Source of the DNA: Candidatus Paraprevotella stercoravium
GTDB taxonomy: Bacteria; Bacteroidota; Bacteroidia; Bacteroidales; Bacteroidaceae
Reading direction: 5' to 3'
DNA length: 63,028 nucleotides
NCBI GenBank assembly: GCA_944320795.1
Contig: CALUIU010000017.1
Coordinates: 1 to 63,028, forward strand
This document shows positions 45,101-55,300 of the stretch, piece by piece. Each line of letters opens with the position of its first letter. Position 1 is the stretch's first letter. The position numbers and the translations under genes were made by a program. The notes beneath the pieces are model-generated. The model saw nothing but the letters and a program-made list of their open reading frames with translations, was not told where the DNA came from and searched no databases.

Positions 45101-46189
45101 ATGGGAGTGCTTTATCTTTCGGTAGAACTTGCGCTGGATCTGATTACTGCTCTTCTAGGAGTGATCCTTATGAAACGAGCGCATGATAACGGACCTAAAT
45201 TCTGGTGGGGATGTATTGCGCTGGCTATTGGCGCTGTGTTTGCCTGGGAGAATATCGGTTGGCTTTTGATTGTGACGGAGGAACCCGAATACTGCTTCAC
45301 GGATCTGTTGAACATGGAAAAGATGCTCAAATGGTATCCGATGGCCAGTCTGGTGGCACTATTCCCCTTGGCTTCTCTTTTTCCGGGGTACCTGACCGCA
45401 AGACGCACTCTGTTGTATTGTTTACCTGCTTTGATACTGACTTTGACGGGAATCTGTTATCTGGCTTTTGACGGATATCTGACTCCTGTGTGTTCTATGA
45501 CAGATGTATTTCTGTATTGGAACTGTTGGGATGTCAAGTTACGGTGCTTGATTTTTATCTTTTCCATAGTCACTCCCTTGGCATTTTTCCTTTATCCGCT
45601 GCTTACCCGTAAAGGCTATCGTCAGGCCAATGGCATGATGTATGTTTTTATCGGGTTTATGTTTGTTTTTTTGGTGATCTATATTTTGTTTACGCTGGAT
45701 ATCAGTTACTTTATTTTTAATTTGTTCGGAGCTACTGCCATTGTTTTCACTTTGTTTTTTTCTTTGCAGTATCTGAAACGAGAGAATCCTTTTTCAGTCT
45801 GTTTGTACGATCCGGAGAAAGTTGCTGCACCAGTGTTGGTACCATCTACCTTACCTCTGTTTCTGAAAATTGATGAGTTGTTTCAGGAAAAGCCCTTATA
45901 TGCGTCTCCTCACTATACGATCAAAGATCTGTCAGAGCAGCTTCAGGTTTGTGAACGTTGTCTTTCAGAGGCAATCAAATCGGCAGGATACAGTAGTTTT
46001 CGTGAGTATATGAATCATCTTAGATTAGACTACTTTAGGCAGTTGGTTGTGAAATATCCGGATAAAAATATAAAGGAGCTTATTTTCCTTTCTGGTTTTA
46101 ATTCCCGGGCAACCTTTTATCGTAACTTTTCGGATAAATACGGTATGTCTCCTTTACATTTCCAAAATCAGGAGAAGAAAAAGATGTAA
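45101..46189 (+). CDS. Membrane-anchored AraC-type transcriptional regulator
   Basis: The 362-residue protein has about six to seven hydrophobic helices over residues 1-225, a linker, and an AraC HTH domain at about 260-358: YTIKDLSEQLQVCERCLSEAI and DKNIKELIFLSGFNSRATFYRNF, with the ending KYGMSPLHF. Binding DNA while anchored in the inner membrane implies that it senses a membrane or envelope signal. The start is the ATG at 45101 with no strong ribosome site. The large exported protein downstream has its own promoter and might be a target. Confidence 0.85.
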   Translation: MGVLYLSVELALDLITALLGVILMKRAHDNGPKFWWGCIALAIGAVFAWENIGWLLIVTEEPEYCFTDLLNMEKMLKWYPMASLVALFPLASLFPGYLTARRTLLYCLPALILTLTGICYLAFDGYLTPVCSMTDVFLYWNCWDVKLRCLIFIFSIVTPLAFFLYPLLTRKGYRQANGMMYVFIGFMFVFLVIYILFTLDISYFIFNLFGATAIVFTLFFSLQYLKRENPFSVCLYDPEKVAAPVLVPSTLPLFLKIDELFQEKPLYASPHYTIKDLSEQLQVCERCLSEAIKSAGYSSFREYMNHLRLDYFRQLVVKYPDKNIKELIFLSGFNSRATFYRNFSDKYGMSPLHFQNQEKKKM

Positions 46190-46282
46190 AAATAAAGACA
46201 AATGTTATTGGATTATGATAATTGAGCGATTTGAAAAATGTAATAAATATGCTCTTTTTTTAAAAAAACAAAGTTATATCTC

Positions 46283-46311
46283 TTGTTGGAATTTTAAATT
46301 TTATATATTTG
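46283..46311 (+). promoter_or_regulatory. Promoter of the large exported protein gene
   Basis: TTG (46283-46285) and TATATTTG (46304-46311) are separated by 18 bases, close to the consensus spacing. The start codon at 46340 is 29 bases downstream. Confidence 0.65.
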
Positions 46312-46339
46312 CATCTGTAGTGTCTTACATTTAAACTTA

Positions 46340-48814
46340 ATGCCTATGAAAACAAAATTTTTACTTTTTGCATTACTGATGTTATTACCATGGTGTGCAA
46401 AGGCGCAGGATCAGGGAACCATATACCGAGTATCGCTTACCGATTTACCGGAAGGTATAGAAAAAGGACAGATATCTGTCGTGATGATCAAGTATCAAGA
46501 TGGAGATTTCGGTGAAGCTTTTTCGATGTTTTATGATCCGGAATCGGATTCGTATATCCGATATGATAATTCCCAAATTCTGAAAGATTGTTCTCAGGTG
46601 AAGGTGGGAGTAGATATGTATAATTTTTTATCAAGTGAAGTATGGGACTGGACATTTGATGCTCAGGCGGAAGAACAACAGAAAAGCATTTCCTTGAAGG
46701 ACTACCGAAAAGTCCGTTTTGATGTCGAGGACGGATGGAATTTCTTGGAGAAAGAAGGAGAAAGTCTTTATCGCACTGTTGGTTTTAGAGTTGGATGCCC
46801 TGATGGCCTTTGGAAAAAAGAGGAATACGTCGCAGGTTCGGGTAATGTTGTCAATGCTCCCGAAATGGAGGAATATTATATTTATGCTAAGCCCGGAGTG
46901 TATTATTGGCAAGGTAACATTAAGCGAGTTTCCGATAACAGTGACCTGGATGTTTATCATCATTCCTTTACTATACCTGAAGCAGGAAACGCTTCAATAA
47001 AGGTGGATTTCGAACAAAATTCTTTGGCCACCTTTAAACTGAAAAATGTAGACTCGGATCTTTTTTCATTTCATGTAGATATCTACAATGGTGAAGATGA
47101 TAACTTATATTATCCGATATGGTCACTTGACACAAATAACGGAATAGCATCTGTCTTGATGCCTAGGGATAAGACCTTCCGATGGAAATGTGAGACAGCA
47201 GGTTCTACTTCGTATTATTATCCTCAAACAGGATCTTGTAAAACAGATGCAGCGGAAGTGACAGTGGATGCTGACTATTCGGATTATGTAATGCATCATG
47301 TCCTTTTAAAAGGAATGGATACTTGGATTTCAGGAAGAATATTTGCAACTTTTAAAGGCAATGGTGAAGATTGGGATTGTGAATTGTCGTGTGGTGTTGA
47401 AAACCAGAAAGTCTATCTGCCTCGGGATAATTATCGGATAGATGCTAGTATCTCGGATATTTATATAGATAATAATAAAGAATACTACTCAGCCTTTCCA
47501 ATCATTCAGTATATTTCTGCCAATCAGGAAAAAGATCTTGTTTTTGATGTCACTTCCTATCATCGTGTAAAAGTTTTGTACGACGGAGAACCATTCGAAG
47601 TAGATTTGAGTCGTAAAGATATACCGGCCATGGAGGGTATTTATGGAAGTCATTTCCTTCTGCCTGACGGAAAATATCGTGTTTACACTTCTAATTATGA
47701 TGAAGAAGTTTCTTTGGAGCAGTATTTCAATGTATCCGGAGCCGATAAGGACGTTATCATGGAATATAATCCGGCCGATTATACTTCCCTTACGGTCAAT
47801 ATCAAGAATATAAACTCAACGTTGCTTCCGAATGTTCTTGAACGAGAGTTGTATTTTGACTTATATCAGGACGGTGAGGAGATTGATGGGAGGATGTATT
47901 TTGATTTGGCTTCTGGCAAAAGTTCTCGTACGTGGAAATATAAAAAGGGAACTTATACTTACAGGATTAATTCCTGGTCTGATTCGCCACAGGAATATTT
48001 TATTCCGATGACAGGAACCCTGGAACTTTCTGATCAGGAGCAAGTTCTGGATATTGATTTGAACGATTTGTGCTATGTTCCGATCGAAATTACTGGTGAT
48101 AAGCAGGAAGTAATCGAGTCGGTGAATATTTTGGTTGACAATGATTTGTACAATCTTGATAATATAGAGCAACCGGATGCTAAGGTGATTGGTTGGCCGG
48201 GAAAATATAAAATTACTTTCTTTACAGGCGGTTATGCAACGAAAACGCAGGAATTCTCTATCGGAAAAGAGACAGAGAAACTGGAGGTTACCATGACTCC
48301 TGCTGAGGTATATCCTCTGTTTATCTATTTGTACGGTATGCATGAATTTGCGTCTGCAACCGTTACCGTAGATGGAGTCGGCTCCTATCAGATTGTCGAT
48401 GGTTTGGAGTATGCGGGAGATTTAACTCCGTTTTTGGGAGTCAAGACCGGTACTTATAAACTGACGGTAACGGCTCCTGGGTATGAAACCCATACTCAAA
48501 TGATCGATGTGAACGAGGCGAACTATTTCGAAGAAGATGGTGGCGTTGTTTACGAAGTGCGTATGAAGGTCAGCGGAACGTCTGTGGAAAGCATCGAGCA
48601 GGCTGCTAAACCGGAGGTTTCAGTTTTACAGAACAGAATCTGTGTCAAGGCTCAGCAGGAATGCCGTATGATGGTTTATAATCTGAACGGTATTTGCGTT
48701 GCTTCTGTACAAGGAAAGCAGATGATGACCGAAGCATTACCATCCGGTATCTATATCGTCAAGACAGCTTCTTCAGCTGGAGTGAGTGTGAAGAAAGTAG
48801 TAGTAGGTAAATAA
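46340..48814 (+). CDS. Large exported protein with type IX-like C-terminal sorting domain
   Basis: The 824-residue protein has a signal peptide (KFLLFALLMLLPWCAKAQ). A long series of beta-rich modules includes PEGA/carboxypeptidase-regulatory-like pieces (GKYKITFFTGGYATKTQEF, GTYKLTVTAPGYETHTQ). The last 75 residues match the type A C-terminal domain of type IX secretion cargo: RMMVYNLNGICVASVQG, ALPSGIYIVKT, VSVKKVVVGK. No enzyme motif was seen. Gut Bacteroides generally lack a full type IX system, so the domain may be vestigial or used otherwise. The first ATG (46340) or the one two codons later could be the start. Codon use is more A+T-rich than in the metabolic genes. Confidence 0.75.
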   Translation: MPMKTKFLLFALLMLLPWCAKAQDQGTIYRVSLTDLPEGIEKGQISVVMIKYQDGDFGEAFSMFYDPESDSYIRYDNSQILKDCSQVKVGVDMYNFLSSEVWDWTFDAQAEEQQKSISLKDYRKVRFDVEDGWNFLEKEGESLYRTVGFRVGCPDGLWKKEEYVAGSGNVVNAPEMEEYYIYAKPGVYYWQGNIKRVSDNSDLDVYHHSFTIPEAGNASIKVDFEQNSLATFKLKNVDSDLFSFHVDIYNGEDDNLYYPIWSLDTNNGIASVLMPRDKTFRWKCETAGSTSYYYPQTGSCKTDAAEVTVDADYSDYVMHHVLLKGMDTWISGRIFATFKGNGEDWDCELSCGVENQKVYLPRDNYRIDASISDIYIDNNKEYYSAFPIIQYISANQEKDLVFDVTSYHRVKVLYDGEPFEVDLSRKDIPAMEGIYGSHFLLPDGKYRVYTSNYDEEVSLEQYFNVSGADKDVIMEYNPADYTSLTVNIKNINSTLLPNVLERELYFDLYQDGEEIDGRMYFDLASGKSSRTWKYKKGTYTYRINSWSDSPQEYFIPMTGTLELSDQEQVLDIDLNDLCYVPIEITGDKQEVIESVNILVDNDLYNLDNIEQPDAKVIGWPGKYKITFFTGGYATKTQEFSIGKETEKLEVTMTPAEVYPLFIYLYGMHEFASATVTVDGVGSYQIVDGLEYAGDLTPFLGVKTGTYKLTVTAPGYETHTQMIDVNEANYFEEDGGVVYEVRMKVSGTSVESIEQAAKPEVSVLQNRICVKAQQECRMMVYNLNGICVASVQGKQMMTEALPSGIYIVKTASSAGVSVKKVVVGK

Positions 48815-48820
48815 ACTTTC

Positions 48821-48870
48821 AGAAAAGAACCATAGTCAGTCTCGGACTTGAATATGGTTCTTTTCTTTTT
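48821..48870 (+). terminator. Intrinsic terminator of the large exported protein gene
   Basis: AGAAAAGAACCATA (48821-48834) pairs perfectly with TATGGTTCTTTTCT (48853-48866), followed by TTTT. Confidence 0.85.
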
Positions 48871-48890
48871 GTGTTCCCATTCTATGGTAA

Positions 48891-48978
48891 AATCTTTCCC
48901 GTTAAATGAATATTATCTTCCCGTCGGTAATGAATTACTTTCCTGACGGTAAAGTTTTACTCTGCCGTCAGTAATTTG
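48891..48978. repeat. Four-unit degenerate 22-bp tandem repeat
   Basis: Four consecutive units of exactly 22 bases start at 48891, 48913, 48935 and 48957, with an approximate core TTACTTTCCCGTCGGTAA. The third unit has CCTGACGG and the fourth GCCGTCAG. A fifth, very degenerate unit may precede them in phase. The core CCYGACGR relates these to the array at 19698-19763. It lies in the 403-base gap between the exported protein and GH20 genes. The rest of that gap (48979-49217) has a weak -7-like TATCTTTA at 49173-49180 and nothing else clear. Confidence 0.65.
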
Positions 48979-49217
48979 AAAAACACATGTTGCCTAGAAA
49001 GTTTTTTATATTTCACTGAAACGTAGAAACCGATAATTTGCATATGTTTCATGCAGTTCATGTATGGAGATTTTTTGTAGTTTCTGAGGAGAGATTTCTT
49101 ATGGTTCGCAGTGCTTTTAGTGGTTTAAAGTAATTTAGTATCTTAAAAACGGTTTCTTCTCGCTGTTTGTTATATCTTTATCTTCCGAAACCTTTATTAC
49201 TAAATATATTGCTTTAA

Positions 49218-51425
49218 ATGATGAGTCGAAAAAAGTTTTTCAGACGTTTGGCTTGTGTGTCGCTACTTCTGGCAGCTTCGGCTGGTGCCGGCGCACAGCA
49301 AAATATCTCCATAGTTCCCAAACCTTTGCATCTGGCAGAAACGGGTGAGCAGTTTGTCTTGAAGTCCGGAATGACCATTGCCTGTGAGGATGGCTTGCAG
49401 GAACAGGCTGAATATTTAAGTCAGATGCTGCGTCAGGCTACGGGATGGGAGATCAGGATACGTCCCGATTCCCGAAAAGGAAATATCGTTTTGGCATTGG
49501 ATACCGTGGCGAATAAACATTCCGAAGGATATTCTCTGGAGGTGGATAAGAAAAGCATCCGGATTTCCGGTGCCGATGAGGCCGGAGTATTTTATGGTTT
49601 GCAGACTCTGTTACAACTGTTGCCCGAAGAAGTCTATCGGAATCGTCTGGCCGGTCAGATAAAGTGGGTCGTTCCCGGAGTGCAGATCGTGGATCATCCA
49701 GAGCGCCCCTGGCGAGGTATGATGCTCGATGTGGCCCGTTATTTCTATGATAAGGAGTTTGTCAAGAAGTTTATCGACATGATGGCCATGTACAAACTCA
49801 ACAAACTTCAGTTTCATTTGATCGATGATTCCGGATGGCGTCTGGAAATCAAGAAATATCTCCGCTTGACAGAGGTGGGAGCATGGGCTGGTCCCGACAG
49901 TCGCCGTTTGGGAGGTTATTATACTCAGGACGATATCCGTGAGATTCTGGAATACGCCCGTTTGCGTCAGGTGGAGGTAATTCCCGAGATAGAGTTTCCG
50001 GCCCACATGCTTTCGGCCGTAGTGGCTTATCCCTGGCTGGGCTGTACGGGCAAGCAGCACGAAGTGCCCGATCAGCATTTTATCAGCCGCGATCTGCTTT
50101 GTGTCGGTAAGGAAAGTTCCTATCAGTTTTTGAAGGATGTGCTCGATGAAACGGTGGCACTCTTCCCGTCTCAATATATCAATATCGGTGGCGATGAGGC
50201 TGTTTATACGAATTGGGAGCAGTGTCCGCGCTGTCAAGAAGTCATGAAGCGAGAGGGATTGAGCAAGGCTTCTGAATTGCAGGGATATCTCACCAACGTG
50301 GTGGCCGATATGATGAAGAAAAAGAACCGTACCGTTATCGGTTGGGAAGAGATTATCCAGCGCGGAAAACTGAATGAGCAGGTTGTGGCTCTGATGTGGC
50401 ATAACGTCGGAGATACGATTCAGGCTACACGTACGGGTCATAAAGCTATATTGACTCCAGCAACACACTTGTATTTTGATTTTCCCGAAAGCCGTACTCC
50501 CGGTGAGGTGAAGGCTGCAACCTGGATGCCACCAATCTCTTTAGAAAAGTGCTATGGAATGGAAGTCAACGATTACAGTCCGTCATCTACGGTGATGGGA
50601 GTGCAAGGATGCTTCTGGAGCGATCAGTTTATTCATGGTACCGTGCTTCAGGAGATTACTCCGTTGAACGAAAACCGTTCGGAGCAGTATGCCGAATATC
50701 TGATATTTCCACGTATGTTGGCGCTGGCTGAGCTGGCTTGGCTGCCTAAGGCGGAACGCAAGTATGCCGATTTTGCGGAGCGCATGACGCTTCAGTATGC
50801 CAAACTGGATGCCAAGGGATGTAACTATCGTGTACCCGAGCCGAAAATTCTGTCAATGACTCAGGAGGGAGACAGCCTGTGCTTTACACTGGCTCCTACG
50901 GTGGCGGGTGCTCCGATACGCTATACTACAGACGGCAGTTATCCGACCATCCACTCTGCTGTGTATAACGGTCCGCTGCGGGTAAAGAATAAGTCCGACT
51001 TTCATGCCATGACTGTGGTGAATGACCGCCATTATTCTCTACCGATTTATTTTGCTCCTGATTATTCGGCTTATAAGCAATATGGTGAGTTTACAACAGA
51101 ATGGAAGCCACTTCAAGTGCAGACTTCTCCTTCAAAATGGCGCTTTGAATGTACTGGAAAGATTTCCGGAAACGGAGAATATGAAATTGCTTTCATTCAG
51201 ACCGGCGGACAGAATGTATTGAAGCTGGGCAATCTGTCTTTGCTGAAACGCGATGAGAAACTGGCAGAAATCTCAATAAACCGGTCATCGCAGTGCGGTA
51301 ATCCGATTCTCGGTTCGCTTAAAGTAGATGCCTTTGAGGCCGGAACGCCTTTCTATATTGAGGTTGAAGCAAACGGTATAAATGGTAACGATACTCGTGG
51401 CCTTGTCTTCATCCGGAAAAAATAA
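49218..51425 (+). CDS. GH20 beta-N-acetylhexosaminidase
   Basis: The 735-residue protein has a signal peptide (ending GAGAQ, about residue 26), a GH20b N-terminal domain (about 30-150) and the catalytic barrel. The polarising Asp and acid Glu are Asp326-Glu327 in INIGGDEAVYTNWEQCP. Other GH20 marks are RPWRGMMLDVARYFY, KLNKLQFHLIDDSGWRLEIKK and EIEFPAHMLSAV. A chitobiase-type C-terminal domain (IRYTTDGSYPT, about 575) and a final beta domain follow. It releases terminal GlcNAc or GalNAc from host glycans or glycosphingolipids in the periplasm. It stands alone, without SusC/D partners in this window. Confidence 0.95.
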   Translation: MMSRKKFFRRLACVSLLLAASAGAGAQQNISIVPKPLHLAETGEQFVLKSGMTIACEDGLQEQAEYLSQMLRQATGWEIRIRPDSRKGNIVLALDTVANKHSEGYSLEVDKKSIRISGADEAGVFYGLQTLLQLLPEEVYRNRLAGQIKWVVPGVQIVDHPERPWRGMMLDVARYFYDKEFVKKFIDMMAMYKLNKLQFHLIDDSGWRLEIKKYLRLTEVGAWAGPDSRRLGGYYTQDDIREILEYARLRQVEVIPEIEFPAHMLSAVVAYPWLGCTGKQHEVPDQHFISRDLLCVGKESSYQFLKDVLDETVALFPSQYINIGGDEAVYTNWEQCPRCQEVMKREGLSKASELQGYLTNVVADMMKKKNRTVIGWEEIIQRGKLNEQVVALMWHNVGDTIQATRTGHKAILTPATHLYFDFPESRTPGEVKAATWMPPISLEKCYGMEVNDYSPSSTVMGVQGCFWSDQFIHGTVLQEITPLNENRSEQYAEYLIFPRMLALAELAWLPKAERKYADFAERMTLQYAKLDAKGCNYRVPEPKILSMTQEGDSLCFTLAPTVAGAPIRYTTDGSYPTIHSAVYNGPLRVKNKSDFHAMTVVNDRHYSLPIYFAPDYSAYKQYGEFTTEWKPLQVQTSPSKWRFECTGKISGNGEYEIAFIQTGGQNVLKLGNLSLLKRDEKLAEISINRSSQCGNPILGSLKVDAFEAGTPFYIEVEANGINGNDTRGLVFIRKK

Positions 51426-51806
51426 TGCTTCTGAATATAAAGACTTGTATAACCATAAAGCAGGCGGAAATCGTATATCGGGTTCCGCCTGCTTTGCTTA
51501 TGTTCGGCTACATTCTTCTTTCTTTGGAACAAGAGCGGCCTGTGTTTTACGTTCCTTTCTGACTGAAGCTGTTACTTTACGGATACACAGTCTTTAATAT
51601 AGGATATTGGCGTTTTGGGCTGGCTATTTGTTGCCGATATTTAAAAATATAGTTGCAGGTTGCTCCAATTAGATTCATAGATTTATTTAAACCGGTAATT
51701 AAACCAAACTTTATTTTTGTGGTCTAATTATTAAAATCATCCTTACGATAAGGGTGATTGCCGGATTGCGTATATATTTATGGATAAACTTTAATATGAA
51801 AAAATC
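51426..51806. other. Intergenic region between the hexosaminidase and the small basic protein
   Basis: After the terminator, about 310 bases hold no credible gene. A -7-like TATTTTTG at 51712-51719 points at the gene starting at 51807, about 88 bases downstream. No -33 TTG was seen. Confidence 0.4.
51457..51495 (+). terminator. Terminator of the hexosaminidase gene
   Basis: AAAGCAGGCGGAA (51457-51469) pairs perfectly with TTCCGCCTGCTTT (51483-51495). The following T content is modest. Confidence 0.75.
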
Positions 51807-52253
51807 ATGAGAATCAGAATTTGTATGTTAGGAATGGCCCTTTTCTTTGGGGGAGTAAGTGAAGGAGGACTATTGTCTCTTTCTGCGGCAGAAACAGCTC
51901 AGGTGGTAACGCGCGGTAAACCGGGACGACCGGATAGAGATCGCTATGATCATCACCGCAAAGAGTATAAGAAAAGGAAAGATCATCACATCAAGAAAAT
52001 TCCTCCGCACTATACCAAAGTGTACCATGGAAAGAAATGCTATTACTATCATGACGGCTTCTATTATCGTCCGTGTTCCGGAGGTTATTATGAACGCTTC
52101 CGCCCCTTTATCGGTATGATAGTACCTGTATTGCCCCGAAGGGTACACGTGGTGCATCGTCATGGACAAGAGTACCTGGTTTGTGAAAGAATACTCTATA
52201 AAAGAATTTATACCCGCAATGGTTTCCGTTATAAAATTATAGGATTTGTGTAA
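51807..52253 (+). CDS. Small exported basic His/Tyr-rich protein (DUF6515-like)
   Basis: The 148-residue protein has a signal peptide (about 1-28) and a charged linker rich in Arg, Lys, His and Asp. The core YYYHDGFYYRPCSGGYYERFRP, then GMIVPVLPRRVHVV and GQEYLVCERILYKRI, resembles a Bacteroidetes DUF6515 type of periplasmic domain, though I cannot confirm it. The pI should be strongly basic. It may bind an anionic polymer or metal (inference). It is followed by a strong bidirectional terminator. Confidence 0.65.
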   Translation: MRIRICMLGMALFFGGVSEGGLLSLSAAETAQVVTRGKPGRPDRDRYDHHRKEYKKRKDHHIKKIPPHYTKVYHGKKCYYYHDGFYYRPCSGGYYERFRPFIGMIVPVLPRRVHVVHRHGQEYLVCERILYKRIYTRNGFRYKIIGFV

Positions 52254-52261
52254 AAAGAAAA

Positions 52262-52300
52262 GAAGATGCCCCGAAGTCAGTTGACTTTCGGGGCATCTTC
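52262..52300. terminator. Bidirectional terminator between convergent genes
   Basis: GAAGATGCCCCGAA (52262-52275) and TTCGGGGCATCTTC (52287-52300) are perfect complements, extended inward by GTCA...TGAC with one bulged base. It separates the small basic protein from PFOR. Confidence 0.9.
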
Positions 52301-52325
52301 ATTATTTGAGTTATGTGAATTCTAA

Positions 52326-55300
52326 TTATTCAGCAACCTTCTCGTCGCTCCAGTCCATGGCAGCCATACGCTTGTATGAAGCGTAGCGCTTCTTAGCCAT
52401 ATCCTCGCAAGCGTTGAACAGGTCAGCAGCCTCAGTAGGATACTGTTTCATTACAGAAGCGAAACGAACCTCGCCCTTCAGATAATCCTGGAATGCCTCC
52501 CATTTCGGCTCCTTAGAGTCGAGTGAGAACGGATTCTTGCCTTCATCTTCCAGAGTTGGGTTGAAGCGCCACAAGTGCCAGTAACCGCACTCAACAGCAG
52601 CAGCCTCTTCAGCCTGAGATTTACCCATACCCTTCTTCAAACCGTGGTTGATACATGGAGCATAAGCAATGATGATAGATGGTCCAGGATAAGCCTCTGC
52701 CTCACGGATAGCCTTCAAGCACTGAGCCTGGTCAGCACCCATAGCGATCTGAGCTACGTAAACATAACCGTAAGTTGTGGCAATCATACCCAGGTCTTTC
52801 TTGCGTACGCGCTTACCAGAAGCAGCGAACTTAGCGATAGCACCCAGAGGAGTAGCCTTAGATGACTGACCACCGGTGTTAGAGTAAACCTCAGTATCCA
52901 GAACCAGGATGTTTACATCCTCACCAGAAGCGATTACGTGATCCAAACCACCGTAGCCGATATCGTAAGAAGCACCGTCACCACCGATAATCCACTGTGA
53001 GCGTTTTACCAAGTAGTGGCTCAACTCTGACAGCTTAGCGCATGATGGGCATCCGGCAGCCTTGCCAGCCTCGATCTGTGGAACCAGCTTCTCTGCAGCA
53101 GCCTTGCTTGCGTCTGCATCGTCCTTACCGTCGATCCATGCCTGTGCAGCTTCCTTGAACTCTGCTGGAGTGTGCTCAGAAGCGATAGCCTCGTTCAGGA
53201 TAGCCTCGATGCGGGCACGCATCTTCTTGTTGGCCAATACCATACCCAAACCGAACTCGCAGAAGTCCTCGAACAAAGAGTTAGCCCAAGCCGGACCCTG
53301 ACCCTTAGCGTTGGTAGTGTAAGGAGTTGATGGGATAGAACCAGAGTAGATAGAAGAACATCCGGTAGCGTTGGCGATGATCTCACGGTCACCGAACAAC
53401 TGAGAAATCAACTTCACGTATGGAGTTTCACCACAACCAGAGCAAGCTCCTGAGAACTCGAACAATGGCTGAGCGAACTGAGAGTTCTTCACGTTAGACT
53501 TGATGTCTACCAGATCCTGCTTGCTGGTTACGTTCTTCACGCAGTATTCCCAGTTTGGAGCCTCGTCCAATTCCTGCTCCAGAGGAACCATAGTCAGAGC
53601 CTTGCCCAACTTCGGATTACCCGGACAAACATCGGCACAGTTACCGCAACCCAAGCAGTCCATAACGCTTACCTGAATACGGAAGTTCATGCCCTTCATA
53701 GCGGCAGGAGCCTTCATTTCCAGAGTATCAGCGCTGAAGTCAGCCTTCTCGTCTGCATTCAGAACGAATGGACGGATAGCAGCGTGAGGACAAACGTAAG
53801 CACACTTGTTACACTGGATACAGTTTTCTGCATTCCAAGTCGGAACGAATGCAGCTACACCACGCTTCTCATAAGCGGCAGTTCCCTGTGGCCAAGTACC
53901 GTCTTCGATACCCTTGAATGCTGAAACCTTCAACAGGTCACCATCCTGAGCATTGATAGGACGAACTACTTCGTTGATGAATGCAGGATCGTCGTTTGCT
54001 GCAGCAGCGTCAGCCTCCAGAGAAGCCCATGCCGGATCAACAACCAGTTCCTTGTACTCACCACCGCGGTCAACAGCAGCGTAGTTCTTGTTTACAACGT
54101 CTTCACCCTTCTTACCGTAAGACTTCACGATGAACTTCTTCATCTGCTCAACAGCCAAGTCTACTGGAATGACACCAGTGATACGGAAGAATGCAGACTG
54201 CAGGATGGTGTTGGTACGGTTACCCAAACCGATTTCCTGAGCGATCTTGGTTGCGTTGATATAGTAAACCTTGATATTGTTCTTTGCAAAGTAAGCCTTA
54301 ACCTTGTTAGGCAGGTTGTTTGCCAATTCCTCGCCTTCCCAGATTGTGTTCAGCAAGAAAGTACCGTTCTTCTTCAAACCGCGAGTTACATCGTACATGT
54401 TCAAATAAGCCTGTACGTGGCAAGCTACGAAGTTCGGAGTATTTACCAAGTAAGTAGAACGGATAGGATCATCACCGAAACGCAGGTGAGAGCAAGTGAA
54501 ACCACCAGACTTCTTAGAGTCGTAAGAGAAGTAAGCCTGACAGTGCTTGTTGGTGTTGTCACCGATGATCTTCACTGAGTTCTTGTTGGCACCTACAGTA
54601 CCGTCAGCACCCAAACCGTAGAACTTAGCCTCGAACATACCTTCGCCGCCAACTGCGATCTCTTCGCCCTGAGGCAGAGAAGTGAAGGTTACGTCGTCTA
54701 CGATACCCAGAGTGAAGTGGTTCTTTGGTTCTGGCAAGGCCAAGTTCTCGTATACAGCCAGAATCTGAGCTGGAGTAGTATCGTTTGATCCCAGACCATA
54801 GCGTCCGCCCACGATAACAGGAGCATTCTCCTTGCCATAGAAAGCTTCCTTGATATCCAGGTACAGAGGCTCTCCGTGAGCACCCGGCTCCTTGGTACGA
54901 TCCAATACGGCGATCTTCTTCGCAGTAGCAGGAACAGCATCCAGGAAGTGTTTAACAGAGAATGGACGATACAAGTGTACGGCAACCAAACCGACTTTCT
55001 GTCCCTGAGCATTCAGGTAGTCGATAGTTTCGCGGATAGCTTCGGTTACAGAACCCATAGCGATGATGACGCGGTCTGCATCCTCTGCTCCGTAGTAAGT
55101 AAACAAACCGTACTTACGGCCAGTGATTTCAGAAATCTTGTTCATGTAATCCTCAACGATTGCAGGAACTGCGTCATAGTAAGGATTGCAAGACTCACGG
55201 TGAGTGAAGAATGTATCCGGGTTCTCGGCCATACCGCGAGCAACTGGATGCTCTGGAGACAGGGCACGGTTGCGGAATTCGCTCAGAGCCTCCTGGTCAA

